Assembly (NCBI GenBank): GCA_024220525.1
Contig: JAMYWO010000005.1
Coordinates: 158,981-209,362, forward strand
Direction of reading: 5' to 3'
Length of the DNA stretch: 50,382 nucleotides
From: Cochliopodium minus
Taxonomy: Eukaryota; Discosea; Himatismenida; Cochliopodiidae
Shown: positions 10,652 to 22,086 of the stretch, one piece after another
Numbering within the stretch: position 1 is the first letter of the stretch
Layout: the number at the start of each line of letters is the position of its first letter
Translations under genes and position numbers: made by a program
The notes under the pieces: generated by a model
What the model was told of the DNA's origin: nothing
The model's input: the letters and a program-made list of their open reading frames with translations, nothing else
Database searches by the model: none

Positions 10652-12235
10652 ATGTTAAAAGTAATCCTTTTACTTTCTTTTGTCGTTTTTTATGCATCTT
10701 GTCAAGACTACAATTGGTAAGAATATCTATATCCTCACGATCATTAAACTCAAATCCATAATATAACCTCGATAGATGTTAAAATATAAAGAAACATGGA
10801 ATATTTATTTAACCTAAATTAGGATCAATATACTCCCATCATAATCATCATTCTCACTCATGAATCAATTATTACTCACTTTAGATCGATATATTTATTT
10901 TTTTAACGAATATTATGACTTTATAAAATTTTTTTCATTAGTTTTCCAGTGATAGAGAGAAAAATGTTTAATTTCACAGGATTGGCAAAAAGCAATACAG
11001 ACTATTATTTCCCAGCAAAGTAAAAAAAAAAAAATTCTTTCAGAGAAATTAAATTAGACATGTCCAAAATTTACAACTTTGTTAGCGGATATAAAATTTT
11101 TACTAACAAATTTTAAACTATTGTAAAATTTTGAACATGTCTAAAATTAAATATCAAATAAAAAATTCAATTCAATTCAATAATCAATTGATATAATCTT
11201 CAAATAAAAAAAAAGATTTCCAACTCAAAATGATGATATCTACATAAACATGTGCCACGGAATTTTGGAACCAAATTGTGGGAATGGAGGTAAACATTTT
11301 TTTAGTTATTTTTTTAATTTTTTTTATTTTTTTTTTTAGTTGCAGGATGGTAAAATTTTTTTTTCATACATCCAAAAAAACATTTTATTGATCAAATCTC
11401 CATATAGTGCCATTTGGGATTATAACTGTAAAGGAGATTTATGTGGAAGGTAAAATAATTAAATTTTAAAATATTAAAAAAAAAATTTAAATTAAAAATA
11501 AAATTTCATTTAAAAATTAAAAATAAAATTTCATTTAAAAATTAAAAATAAAATTTCTTCAATAGTAATATTATTGGAACCACCAAAGAAATTTCATGGG
11601 CGTTAGACGGAGAAGACACAATTTTGGCAACTTTCTATGGAGGAACTGGTAAAAAAATTTTTTAAAAATTAAAAATTATGTTTTAAAAAAAAATTTTCAA
11701 AAATTTATTTAGGAGGAAGATCTCTTCAAATTGCTCTTAAATGTCAAAGTGGGACTGGTAGAAAACCATCATCCATTTAATTTGTTTAATTTTGTTCACC
11801 ATTTTAATCATTATTTTTATTCATTATTTTTTATTTTTTTTTATTTTTTTTTAAAGGACAAGGAACACCAGTTTATTTAGGAACAGAGGATAATGTGTAT
11901 AAATTCTCGTGGAAATCAGAATTCGCTTGCTCCACAGGAACCAAATCAAAATCTCTTAACGGAGGATGGATTTTTCTTATCTTTGTAGTGTGTGCTTTTA
12001 CTGTTTATTTTCTTTTGGGAATAATCATTAAGAAAACTGTGTATCATGCAAGTAATATTTTTATTATTCATTTTAAAAATTTTTTTTTATTTTTTAATGT
12101 TTATTTATTTATTTTAAAGGTGGAAGTGATTTGTTGCCAAACAGAGATTTTTGGGTTGGTTTGCCTTCCTTGATTACAGATGGATTCAAATTCTTGTTCA
12201 GAGGTTGCAGAAAGGAAAGAGTGCAACACTTTTGA
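10652..12235 (+). CDS. Type I membrane protein, CD-M6P receptor / Atg27-like (copy 2)
   Basis: Nine exons give 235 aa, one less than copy 1: 10652-10716, 10942-11019, 11216-11289, 11340-11349, 11408-11449, 11566-11648, 11713-11757, 11857-12051 and 12120-12235. The signal peptide is MLKVILLLSFVVFYASC. The luminal core keeps the same landmarks as copy 1 (NMCHGILEPNCGNG, IWDYNCKGDLCGS, TKEISWALDGEDTILATFYG, ALKCQSGTG, FACSTG). The membrane helix is GGWIFLIFVVCAFTVYFLLG, and the tail is GSDLLPNRDFWVGLPSLITD. Exon 4 is a 10-nt micro-exon that restores V-A-G-C. This copy has nine exons where copy 1 has three, so introns were lost or gained after duplication. Function is inferred as for copy 1: receptor-type sorting in the endomembrane system. 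Confidence 0.75.
11054..11144. mobile_element. MITE-like hairpin element inside an intron
   Basis: The left arm AGACATGTCCAAAATTTACA (from 11056) and the right arm TTGTAAAATTTTGAACATGT (to 11140, continuing CT) are near-perfect reverse complements over about 22 bp. A nested second pair, TTTGTTAG (11078-11085) and CTAACAAA (11103-11110), lies inside. The 90-bp unit lies in intron 2 of the second M6PR/Atg27-like gene and has no coding capacity. It resembles a non-autonomous foldback element, but no clear target-site duplication was seen and no second copy was noticed in the window. Confidence 0.45.
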
Positions 12236-12433
12236 AATATTAAAAAAGAAATAAAACAAAAATTTGTAAAAGAGTTTTTTGTTTGATAACATTTTAACAA
12301 GAGATAGATTGTCTCCTCCTTTGACGGAAAAACTGATAATCCAATCAACATTTGATATGGAACAACATTTTTTATTTTTAAATTCAGTTTAAACAAACAA
12401 AAAAAAAATTTCAAGAATTTGATTGTTTTTCTT

Positions 12434-14896
12434 TTAAAAATTCTTCTTAGAAATGGAACGAATCTGACGAGAAGGATCAACAACCTTGTTCTCCCAAGCA
12501 CGATCATCCTTAAACTCCTTGACAGCAACATTGACATCCCAATCATTGTTGGTCAAATAAAAACGAGCCTCCTCTGTTTTGGAGTTGGTGAACAAGATGA
12601 AACGACGGATGAGCCTGGTTTCACGGTGCTCTTTGGTTTCTACTACGTGAGGCTTGATTTTGTTGTGGGGAACCTTGGTGCGGATCTTGAGGGTTTTGCG
12701 GAGGAAGATGTCGTTGGAGAACAGATTGTTTTGGAGCTTGATCTCGTTGACTGTGGTGTTGTAATACAAAGCAAGACTAGTTTAAAGGAGAAATAAAAAA
12801 AAATTTTTAAAATGGAAAAAGAAAAAATTCATTATTAAAAAATTAAAAATAAATTAATAAGTATTTATAAAAACACCATTTATTTTCATTCAAATGATAA
12901 ATTAATGTTTCAAAACATTTTTTAAAGTAAATAATAAATAAAATGAAATGAAACAAATTATAACAAAAAATGAGTTAAATTGAATTAAAAATTATTTAAT
13001 CAAATATATTCAAATAAGTCAAAAAAATTTAAGTAAAAAAATTTGTTTGTTTTTACCCAGCAAGAGTATCGTCGAGGCTGACTTGGTGGTCGATGATATA
13101 ATATCCGTTTTTGTCGCGAACCAACTCTTTCTCATCTTGTTGATCGAGGATCTTGTTGATGTTCTTTGTGACAGACATGTTGGAGTTGTTGGTGCTGTTC
13201 TGTGAAAAGAGTTGAGGAACGTCAATGAGGATCCCTTTTAATAAAAAAAAAATCAGAAAATGAATTTGTGAAAAAGAAGGAAATGAAACATTAGAAACCG
13301 AAATGATTAATTTGAAATGAAATTTAAAATTAAAAATAAGAAATAATTCATTTAAATTAAAATCAAAAAGAAGATTTAATTCATTTAAATTAAAATTAAA
13401 AAGATAAATAATTCATTTAAATTAAAATTGAAATGAAGAAATAATTAGTTTAATTTAAATTAAAGTTAATTATTAAAAATTATTAAAATTAATTAAGGAA
13501 CAATTAAGATGAAGTTAATTTAATATAGAAAAATCAAATGAAGAGAAAGTCAACAAAAAAAAAAAAGAACGGAAAAATAAAAAAGAAAAAAGAAAAAAGA
13601 AAAAAGAAAAAAAAAAAAAAGAAAAAAAAAAATTTTACCTTCCTTTTGTCCAGAAGGATTTGAATCTTGCAAAACAGTTTTCTCTTCAGGAGGAAAAGAA
13701 AAAGGAGAAGAGTTGGAAGGATTAGGAAGATGATGATTGGAGAGACAGTTGTCGAAACGAGAAAGGATGTGAGAAGTGTTCACATCTTCAATGTGCGCAT
13801 CCATTTTACAACCTAGGGCGTTCTTGTCAAACTCTTTGCAGCAACTCCACTTGGAGAGGGCGGAGAGAGCTCTGGAGGAGACGTATTTCCCTGCGTGGTA
13901 TCTGCAGCTCCCCCTTTTGTTGTGTGCGTCCTTGTAGTAGCCTCCACAGTTGATGCATCTCTTTTGGCCAACGTTGTTTGATTGGATGTTGGTTGATGTG
14001 ATGTTGTTTGAGGTGATGATGTTCCTCTTTGGTTCAACATGGTTGTTAATGCTTTTAAAAATAAAAAAAAAAAGAATTAATTGATTTGGATGAAATTTGA
14101 AAAAGAGAAATTTATATTCGTAAAAAATTCGAATTTGAAAATTCTTTGACGAATTTTTCATTTTCTGAATATTATTTTTTTTAGTATATTGATTTTTAAA
14201 GGATTTAAAGATGGATATCATAGATCAAAGTGATATTTATTAAATTTCGATTGAAATATGTCAGATATAATTGTTTCGAAATTGTTGAAAGAAAATTCCT
14301 TTAAATTATTATAAAAGGTATTCTTTTTCAATAGAATATTTGTTCGAATTAAAACTCAAAGGATTTCTATATTTATTTTTTTTTGATTTTCCTTACCTGT
14401 TTTTAACATTATTATTTGTTCTTACACTATTCATCTTGTTACTCACATTCTTATTGATATTAACCACATTATTCTTTTGGATAGGGATTGGATTGGGGAT
14501 ATTGTTTGTTTTGTAGGGTCCCATTGGCTGCATCTCGATCATATTTCCAGTATATGGAACCTGGATATATACAGGCTGCTGATATACATATTGTACATTG
14601 TTTGGTTGTTGATGAATAGGATATACCAATGGGATCTGTTGAGGAGAAAAATTTATTTGTTGTTGAGGATTGTAAAAAGGCTGAAATTGATATTGAACAA
14701 AATTATTATTGTTATTTGGCACTATTGGTATATATTGTATTTGTGGGTTCATTTGAACAATATTTTGTTGTTGATTCATCATCATTTGATTTCCAACCAT
14801 CATATTCTGATTATTCATCATATTTATTTGATGAATTTGGTTTGGTAATTGTTGATATTGAAAACCTGTTGAAGGATCTTGTATATAAGTGTTCAT
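12434..14896 (-). CDS. CHORD-like zinc finger / LysM / UBA-like protein
   Basis: Four exons, 14896-14397, 14051-13639, 13234-13057 and 12776-12434, give 477 aa. Residues 1-165 are Asn/Gln/Met/Pro-rich with no fold. Around residues 198-250 comes a zinc-binding pattern, CINCGGYY then CRYHAGKY then WSCC then GCKMDAH. This C-x2-C...C-x2-H...W-x-CC...GC...H arrangement resembles a CHORD domain. Residues about 345-395 are a good LysM domain (YYIIDHQVSLDDTLAGLALY, TTVNEIKLQNNLFSNDIFLR). A UBA-like three-helix segment follows (FILFTNSKTEEARFYLTNND, WDVNVAVKEF). Eukaryotic intracellular LysM proteins combine with F-box or TLDc domains; I do not know this combination. No signal peptide is seen, so it is probably cytosolic. 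The start at 14896 is preferred over an ATG 30 nt upstream because of the long A-run directly before it. Confidence 0.75.
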
Positions 14897-15262
14897 TTTT
14901 TTTTTTTTTTTTTTATTGAAATTCATAAAATAATTTAAAGTTCAAAAGAAAAATTATAAGAAAAAAATCGTTTTAATTAATGGGGAATAGACTTTCTATT
15001 TGATGTCAAATTTCTTTGTTTGAAAACATTTATTTAAAGTTGTGAGATTTCTTATAAAGAAATTCCCCTCACTTTTTTTAATTTTTATTTCATTTAAAAG
15101 TCTCATTGACCTATCTTAATAAATAGAATTAAAAACCATATTCGCCAATCTCTTGATGTGGATTTGGAAGGATAAATAATTTAATTCCCCTCCTTTTGTA
15201 TTTCTTTACAATTAAATTAAAAATAAAAAAAAAAAGAAAGAAGTTCTTTGACAACATAAAAG
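14897..15262. other. Intergenic region, divergent promoters
   Basis: This 366-bp AT-rich spacer lies between the start of the zinc-finger/LysM gene (minus) and the RasGAP-SAM gene (plus). A run of about 18 T on the plus strand (A on the coding strand) abuts the minus-strand ATG. No other feature was identified. Confidence 0.5.
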
Positions 15263-18200
15263 ATGGAACAAGGACTAATATTAATCAAATCGATTAAGGG
15301 ATATGATTTTGCAAATTTGACCAAAGATGATAAAATTGGATTTCGTCCAGTATCATATTCTATAATTGGTAAAAAAGATAAGGAAAAATATCAATAATAT
15401 CAAAAAGTTACAAGCCAATACAATTATTTTGTTTAATACTTGGAGAGATGTGAAGATATCTTGTGTTAAATATATAAAGATTTATAAAGCGGATTTAAAA
15501 AATATTTGAATAAAGTACGATTAAAAGCTGATATAATATCTTAAATGTTTCATAATTGGAATTATAATCAATATATTGATTCAAATGAGAAATATAAAAA
15601 AGAAATCTTAATCATTGATTAATTCCAAAAAAAATATTGAAAAAATATTCTTATAATTTTACCCAAAACAAATGCAGCTGAAACATCCATTGAAAATTTT
15701 GAGACCAGCTCAAAATTCAGCGAAGAATCAACCTTGAATCTCTTAGATACACCCAAATACGTGCGTATGATGTCAATCACCGATCATTTGAGCATCCAAT
15801 TGTGCTCCAAGACGATGTCCAAAGAAGATAAAATCACCAAGATACAATTGCATTATAAAGATATAGTCCAATCGATGGTGCACATGCATTCATTTAAAAC
15901 AAAAAATAATCATCAATCGAAAATCAAAGTCAAATTTTGTTATTTTGAAAATCCATTGAAATTAAGTGTAGATTCATTTCATAAGGTAAATTGATTATTC
16001 TTTTATAAAGCATTATCCTTTATAATCACAACCACCAAACCATTTTATGAATAATTGAAAGAAAAAAAAAGAAACATTTATAATTTTTTCTTTATTATCT
16101 CCATTCTATGTCAATATCTCCTTCATTTATCTTTATTCAATAATTTTTCAGGAATATCAAAATAAATATTAAATTAATTAAATACGAATAAAAAAATGAA
16201 ATAAATTTTTTATAAATAGATCATACAAATATTTAAGGCAGAGATGAATTTACTTTAAAAAAAATTTTGCCCCATATATCTTTTCATTTAAATATTTAAT
16301 TATAATTTAATTAATTCGTTAATTAATTCTTTTAAATTAATCATTTTTCTTCAATTAGTTGTTTGAACAACCTCACCAAAAAATTTTGTCATTGTTAGAG
16401 ATTTTCAAGCAGGATTCTGCAGAAGATTATCCTTCCATCATCGAAGGGTTCATCTGCATGCAAGAAGGACTCATGAAATCCCTCCTCAAAAACGAAATCA
16501 AACAAACATGTAAGGGAAATAAAAAAAATAATCAATTCAAAAATTTTAAAATTTTAATTTTTTAATTTTTTTAATTATTTAATTTTATTTAATTTTTTTT
16601 AAATTTTTTTTAAAATTTTTTAATTTTATTTAATTTTTTAATTTTTTTTAAAATTTTTTTTAATATTTAATTTTTTTTTAATATTTAATTTTTTTAATAT
16701 TTAATTTTTTTTAATATTTAATTTTTTTTTATTATTTTTTTATTATTTTTTTTTTTTGATTAGTATCACCAACACAACTATTCAGACAAGACTCACTGTG
16801 CACCACATTCATCTCAGCACTGTTCGGAAGATATCTCCCAAAGTTCCTCTCCACATACATCGGAAGCGCTCTCCGCTCCTACATGCTCATCAACCCCGAG
16901 GAGCTCGAGATCGATCCCAACAAAGTTAAGGAGAATTTAAAGTCTAATCAAGAGGCTTTGTTGGAAATCACCAAAATTTTGTTAGATTCTGTTATGAATA
17001 ATATCCAAAATCTCAACAAGTAAACAAATTTTTATTATTTAAAATAAATTTTTATTTTCCATTTTTTTTTTCAATCATTTTTTTATTAATCTTTTTTGAT
17101 TTTTTTAAATTATTATATTTTTTATTTTTATTTTTTTTAATTTTTATTCTCCTTTAAATATTTTCCATTATTTTTATTTATTTCTATTTTATTTTTATTT
17201 TTATATTTTTACATTTTACATTTTTATTTTTATTTTTATTTTTATTTTTATTTTTATTTTGTTTTTCTTATTCATTATATTTTTAATTTTTTTTTTTTTA
17301 AAAAGATTATATTTTATTTTTATTTTTTTAAAAAAAAAAATTATTTTTATTTTTTATTAATTTTTTATTCTCCTTTAAATATTTTCCATTATTTTTTATT
17401 TATTTTTATATTTTTCTATTTTTACTTTTTTTTTTTATTTCATTTAAAAATTTTTCATTTTAAAAAAGACGAGTTTTGAACGTTTTACTGTACATAGCCA
17501 AAAAATCCTCCAAAAAATTTGGGAAGGAAATAGGACAAATGGCAACCATACAATTCTTTTTTCTACGTTTCATTTCGCCATCCATTATCAAGCCCGAAAC
17601 ACTATCATCTTCGTTTCAAAAAAAAATATTTGAAGAAAAAAATATTAATAAGTATAAATATTTAAATTATTTTTTTTTTCATATTTCTTTTATTATTTTT
17701 ATTTTTTATTTAATAATTTTATTTTTATATTTCTTTTATTATTTTTATTTTTTTTTATTTGAATATTTTTGAAAAATTTTTTTTTTTCAAATTTTTGTTT
17801 TTTATTTATTTATTTTTATTTAATATTTTCGAAAATTATTTATCAATTTTTTTTTAAATAATTTTTTTTTATTTTAATTTATTATAATTTGAATTTTTTT
17901 ATTTATTTTTATTTTATTTAAAAATAGAAATAATTTGAAAAGAGACAAAAAAGGGAGTGTGGACTCCATAAATACTTCTTCCGAAGATAATAGCTACATT
18001 TCTAGTGAGACAATAAAATTCGAAACAACATTAAGGTAGGAAACAAAAAGAAAATAAAAAATATTCAAAAATTAATTCATTTAAATTTTTAATTAATTTT
18101 TTTAATTTTTTTTATTTTCATATATTTTTTTTTAAATTGTTATTTTTATTTTTAAATTTTTTGATTGTTATATTTAAATTTTTTTTCATATTTTTTTTTT

Positions 18201-19691
18201 ATTTCTATTTTCTTATTTATTGTTTATTATCGTTTATTATTAAATAAATTTCTTTTCCAATTTTTTACTATTTATTGTTTACAATAAATCATAATTTTCT
18301 ATTCTTTTTAATCTTTCTTTATTCAATTTTAATTTTTTTTTAATTTTTTGTTGTTTTATATATTTTTTTTAAAAAATTGTATTTTTTCTCTTCTTTATTT
18401 ATTTTATTCATTGATTTCACTTTTATTAATTTTATTTTACAGTTTTAAACTTTTGTTTTTTATTTCCAATTTTTAATCTATAAAATTTATTTTTTAATTC
18501 AAAATATTTTGAATAATAAATAACATTTATCAATTTATTAATGTTAATTTTTATCGATTCAATTTTAATTTTTTTTTTTTATTAATTTCATTTTTATTTT
18601 TATTATTAATATTTAATTAATTTTTTTTATTAAAATGAAAGAAACAACTCACTGTTGATAGCAAAAATGGTGCAATCAGTAGTGAACCAAGCGCTGCCCC
18701 AAACAGAAATGATGAACTTCGAAGGAGTCGAAGAGCTCCTCAACTACTTCAAAGTGAAAGTGACCAACTTCCTCTCCGAGATCGTCTCGCACCAATCCAA
18801 ACCGCAACACTTCATCGAAAAATTCGATTCCATCGATTACAACATATCTTGTTTATTCTCCGCTATTCACACTTTACGTACAAAACTTTTCGAAAATAAT
18901 CATTCCGGCATCGATTACAAGGAGTCTCTTTCTCTTCTCAATTTCTTCAATGATGCCCCTCTTCCCTTTTTGATGAAGAACTACAGTTTTAAGGAGTTCT
19001 TCTCTTTTTTTCAGTCTGACTATCATTTGTTTAAGTACTCTGCCACTGTTTTGGATCAGTATCACATTTTGCATTGGAGTCCCTTTGAGGTTTGTCTTTG
19101 GCTTTGGAACTTGGGTTTATTTATTTTTTATTTTTATTTTTTTTTATTTTTTGATTTTTATTTTTATTTTTATTTTTTTATTTCCATTTTTATTTTATTC
19201 ATTTGAAACCTTTTCTTTGATTTTATTTTTATTTTTATTCTTTTCTTCATTTTTTATTTTTTATTCTTATTTTTATTCATTTTATTTTTTAAATGTTTTA
19301 TTTTTTTTATTTTTTATTTCTTTTTGATTTTATTTTTATTTTTATTAATATCTTCATTTTTATTTTTTATTCTTATTTTTATTCTTATTTTTATTCATAT
19401 TATTTTTTAAATATTTTATTTATTTTTTTATTCAATTTAAAATCTTTTCTTTTTGATTAAAATGTTGTTCCCAAAAGTTTTATATTTCAATTATTTTTAA
19501 TATTTTTATTTATCTTTTTTTTTTAAAATATTCTACTTTATATCTATTTATATTTTATTTTTGTTTTTATTTTTATCATTAAATTTCAAAGGATTGGAGA
19601 ACTGCGTTTCCAACTTTATTGATCATGAAATTTCAGGCTCGGTTCTGAGCGATTTAGATTCTTCTGACTTTCAGGAGCTTGGTGTGAATGT
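15263..19691 (+). CDS. RasGAP-SAM protein (3' truncated by gap)
   Basis: Eight exons, 15263-15368, 15678-15985, 16359-16509, 16764-17019, 17469-17651, 17928-18035, 18642-19114 and 19592-19691, encode about 561 residues before the N gap. After an N-terminal region of about 140 residues without clear homology comes a RasGAP domain. The arginine-finger loop is TQLFRQDSLCTTF (near residue 194), and the hallmark FFFLRFISPSIIKPE sits near residue 305, so GTPase activation of a Ras-family protein is expected. A helical region follows (MNFEGVEELLNYFKVKVTNF), then a SAM domain from about residue 513, split by an intron: WSPFEVCLWLWNLGLENCVS, then FIDHEISGSVLSDLDSSDFQ and ELGV. SAM domains mediate oligomerisation. 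Introns here are up to 600 nt of nearly pure T/A sequence. The end of the SAM domain and the C-terminus are lost in the gap. Confidence 0.82.
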
Positions 19692-19791
19692 NNNNNNNNN
19701 NNNNNNNNNNNNNNNNNNNNNNNNNNNNNNNNNNNNNNNNNNNNNNNNNNNNNNNNNNNNNNNNNNNNNNNNNNNNNNNNNNNNNNNNNNN
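19692..19791. other. Assembly gap (100 N)
   Basis: Exactly 100 N, the usual placeholder for a gap of unknown length. It cuts the SAM domain of the RasGAP gene. The sequence after it (19792-20012) shows no continuation of that gene, so an unknown amount of DNA is missing. Confidence 0.95.
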
Positions 19792-19956
19792 ATTTGAATG
19801 TTTTGGAAATTAATTTTGTTTTGTGATTGATGATGGAAGTGAGATAATCAAACTCCAAAATATAAACATCCAAAATAAATGAGATATCTAAATGTAGAAG
19901 CAGTGATATCGTGATTCCAATATAGGTTTTTTTTTAATTTTTTAATTGGGTGATAT

Positions 19957-19971
19957 GAAAGGACAAAAAAA
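19957..19971 (+). promoter_or_regulatory. Shared upstream element of secreted family (gene 1)
   Basis: GAAAGGACAAAAAAA, 41 bp before the ATG at 20013. The same element recurs at similar places before genes 3, 4 and 5 of the cluster, and a weaker form (GATATTGGCAAATAAAA) stands before gene 2. It may be a core promoter or initiator element. Confidence 0.5.
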
Positions 19972-20012
19972 ACAGAAAAAAATCACATAAAATTAAAATA
20001 TTAAAAAAAAAA

Positions 20013-20786
20013 ATGAAACTTTTGATTGTACTTTTTCTAGTATTGGCTGTCATCAACGCAGCATTGATTCCAGCACCAAAAAAAAGACAAGTAGCATCTG
20101 AACCATCACTTTTAAAGCTTCAATACAGAGGATCATGCTCTGATTTCCTCTCCATCGCACCAACCATCACTGTTAATCAAATTCCAGCAACAACAACACC
20201 TGCAGCAAATCCAGCAGGATGCTTGCCATTGTTGGTAACTGGAACTGCACCTGCAGCTCCTGCAGATACAAATCAATTGACTGGACATTTTGCATGTACT
20301 GAAGTAGGAAGAGGAAGATCTATCATTGATTTGACTGAAGTTTTCCCAACTGGAACCACCAACGAATATGTAGCAACACCTTTTGCACTTGGAATTCAAT
20401 CCAACAAACCTTTCAGAAGTGGATCAGTCACCTACTACAGACGTCCATCTTGCCAACTTTACACTGTCTTGTGTACTGCTAACACCAGAAGAGTTGGAAG
20501 CTGTTCTGTCAACGAAGTCACCACCACCAACAACGGATGGGTTTTGAACAAAGATCTCGTTTACATCGTTCCTAGCAGCGTTGCTCAACCATACCTTTGC
20601 ACCAATCCTGCTGGTGCTTGCTGTCCTTATGTCAATGATGGACTTTTGACTGATTCCACTTTGTGTTCTTTGAACCCTACTGTCAACAACGAATTATTCA
20701 CTGTCAGACAAAACAACGATGAATACGATAATGATTTTGGAAATCATAACTTTTATGAAGATAAGAGAAATGTTCAACAAAACTAG
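20013..20786 (+). CDS. Secreted Cys-rich family protein, cluster gene 1
   Basis: A single-exon gene of 257 aa. The signal peptide (MKLLIVLFLVLAVINAAL) is followed by a short basic stretch (PAPKKRQVASEP) that could be a processing site. The family core then follows: LQYRGSCSDFLSIAPTITV, AGCLPLL, GHFACTEVGRGRSIIDLTEV, FRSGSVTYYRRPSCQLYTVL, NNGWVLNKDLVYIVP and a late ACCPYV. About ten Cys at family-conserved places suggest a disulfide-bonded extracellular domain. The tail is acidic and Asn-rich (NNDEYDNDFGNHNFYEDK). I do not recognise the family. It stands first of five head-to-tail paralogues with 370, 257, 344 and 292 bp between them. Confidence 0.8.
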   Translation: MKLLIVLFLVLAVINAALIPAPKKRQVASEPSLLKLQYRGSCSDFLSIAPTITVNQIPATTTPAANPAGCLPLLVTGTAPAAPADTNQLTGHFACTEVGRGRSIIDLTEVFPTGTTNEYVATPFALGIQSNKPFRSGSVTYYRRPSCQLYTVLCTANTRRVGSCSVNEVTTTNNGWVLNKDLVYIVPSSVAQPYLCTNPAGACCPYVNDGLLTDSTLCSLNPTVNNELFTVRQNNDEYDNDFGNHNFYEDKRNVQQN

Positions 20787-21156
20787 AAAGAGAATCAAAA
20801 AAAAATCACATAAATAAAAGTATAAAATAAAAAAATTATTATATTCTTACCCTTTATCAGATTCATTTCCCTTTAAAATAATATTTTGAATAAGAGATTC
20901 AATTCAACTACAAATTTTCTTTTTTATTGAACTCTCCAACTGAAAAAATTTTTTTTTTGAGAATTTAACAATTTTCATTCAACATTGTGAGAAAAAGGTC
21001 AAATTGAAAGTTGATATAAATCAAGAGGGTTATCACTCTTTTTAAAATGGATGAATAAATCATATGCTAAGCTATAATAGTTTGCTTCCATCTGCATTAA
21101 AAAATTTTTTTTGTGTCTTTTGAGATATTGGCAAATAAAAAAAATAAAAAAAAAAA

Positions 21157-22086
21157 ATGAAACTCATCATCGTAGTTCTTTTTCTCATTTTTGCAGCATT
21201 GAATGCAAAATTGATTGAAAAACCAAGAAGCACCAACATTGGAAGACAAGTAGCAGGAGAACCAGTGATCCTCAAAATTCATTTCAGAGAAAACTGCCAA
21301 AAATGGGCAGCTATTGCTCCAACCATCACTGTAAGCAATCAACCACAAACCACCCCAACACCAGCTGGATGTTTGCCAATTCTCACCACAACAACAAATT
21401 ATGATGATTTGAACGCACATTTTGTATGTACAAACATTGGAAGAGATAGATCAGTGGTAGACATTACTGAAGTTTTTCCAACTGGACAAAGTGAATATAG
21501 CAATTCTTCTTTCACCCTCGCAATTAAATCCAATGCTCCATTTAGAGCACTTGGTGCAAAATATTACAGAACTCCTACTTGCCAACTTTTTGCTAGATAC
21601 TGTTCCGCAGGAAATGAAGTACATACCTGTGAATCCAATAGAGTCACCACTTCAAGAACCGGATGGGTTTTGAATCAAGACACCGTTTTTGTTGTTCCTG
21701 GATATCAAGTAAAAAAAAAACTTTTTAAAAACTTGTTTTGGAAAATTTCATTTTCAAACTGAAATGCAAAAATTTTCATTTTTAAATTTTTTTTTGAAAA
21801 AAAGGTTCAACCTTTTGAATGCCAAGCTACTGGTGTTTGCTGCCCTTACATCAGTAATGCAGTTGATACCTCTACCGTTTGTTCTTTGAGCCCTAGACCA
21901 AACAACTCTTTGTTTGTTTTGGAGCCTAATCATCATGATGACCATCACGATGACCACCACAATGACCACGATGATCACCACGATCACGATGACCATGATG
22001 ACCACCACGGACGTCCTTGGGAAGATAATCATTATGATGATCACGATGACCATGATGACCATGATCACTATAAGAAAACTAATTAA
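21157..22086 (+). CDS. Secreted Cys-rich family protein, cluster gene 2 (His/Asp tail)
   Basis: Two exons, 21157-21708 and 21805-22086, give 277 aa. It is the only member of the cluster with an intron (GTAAAA...AAAG, phase 0, in the VVPGYQ|VQPFEC strand). The signal peptide (MKLIIVVLFLIFAALNAKL) and a basic stretch ending IGRQVAGEP precede the conserved core: ENCQKWAAIAPTITV, AGCLPIL, HFVCTNIGRDRSVVDITEVF, FRALGAKYYRTPTCQLF, RTGWVLNQDTVFVVP, GVCCPYI. The final 50 residues are almost only His and Asp (starting NHHDDHHDDHHNDHDDHH), with a single GRPWEDN break. Such a tail could bind divalent metal, but this is inferred from composition. Family function is unknown. Confidence 0.8.

Noticed and set aside
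13550-13640. Phe-rich extension of the zinc-finger exon
   Set aside because: It is read-through into the intron after the GTAAAA donor at 13638.
14477-14848. Plus-strand frames opposite the Asn/Gln-rich exon
   Set aside because: They are shadows of AAT/CAA codons; the minus-strand exon splices in phase to the zinc-finger exon.
21754-22068. Long open frames in the two other readings of the His/Asp repeat (plus antisense)
   Set aside because: A GAT/CAC repeat is open in several frames on both strands; only the HD frame continues the conserved secreted core.
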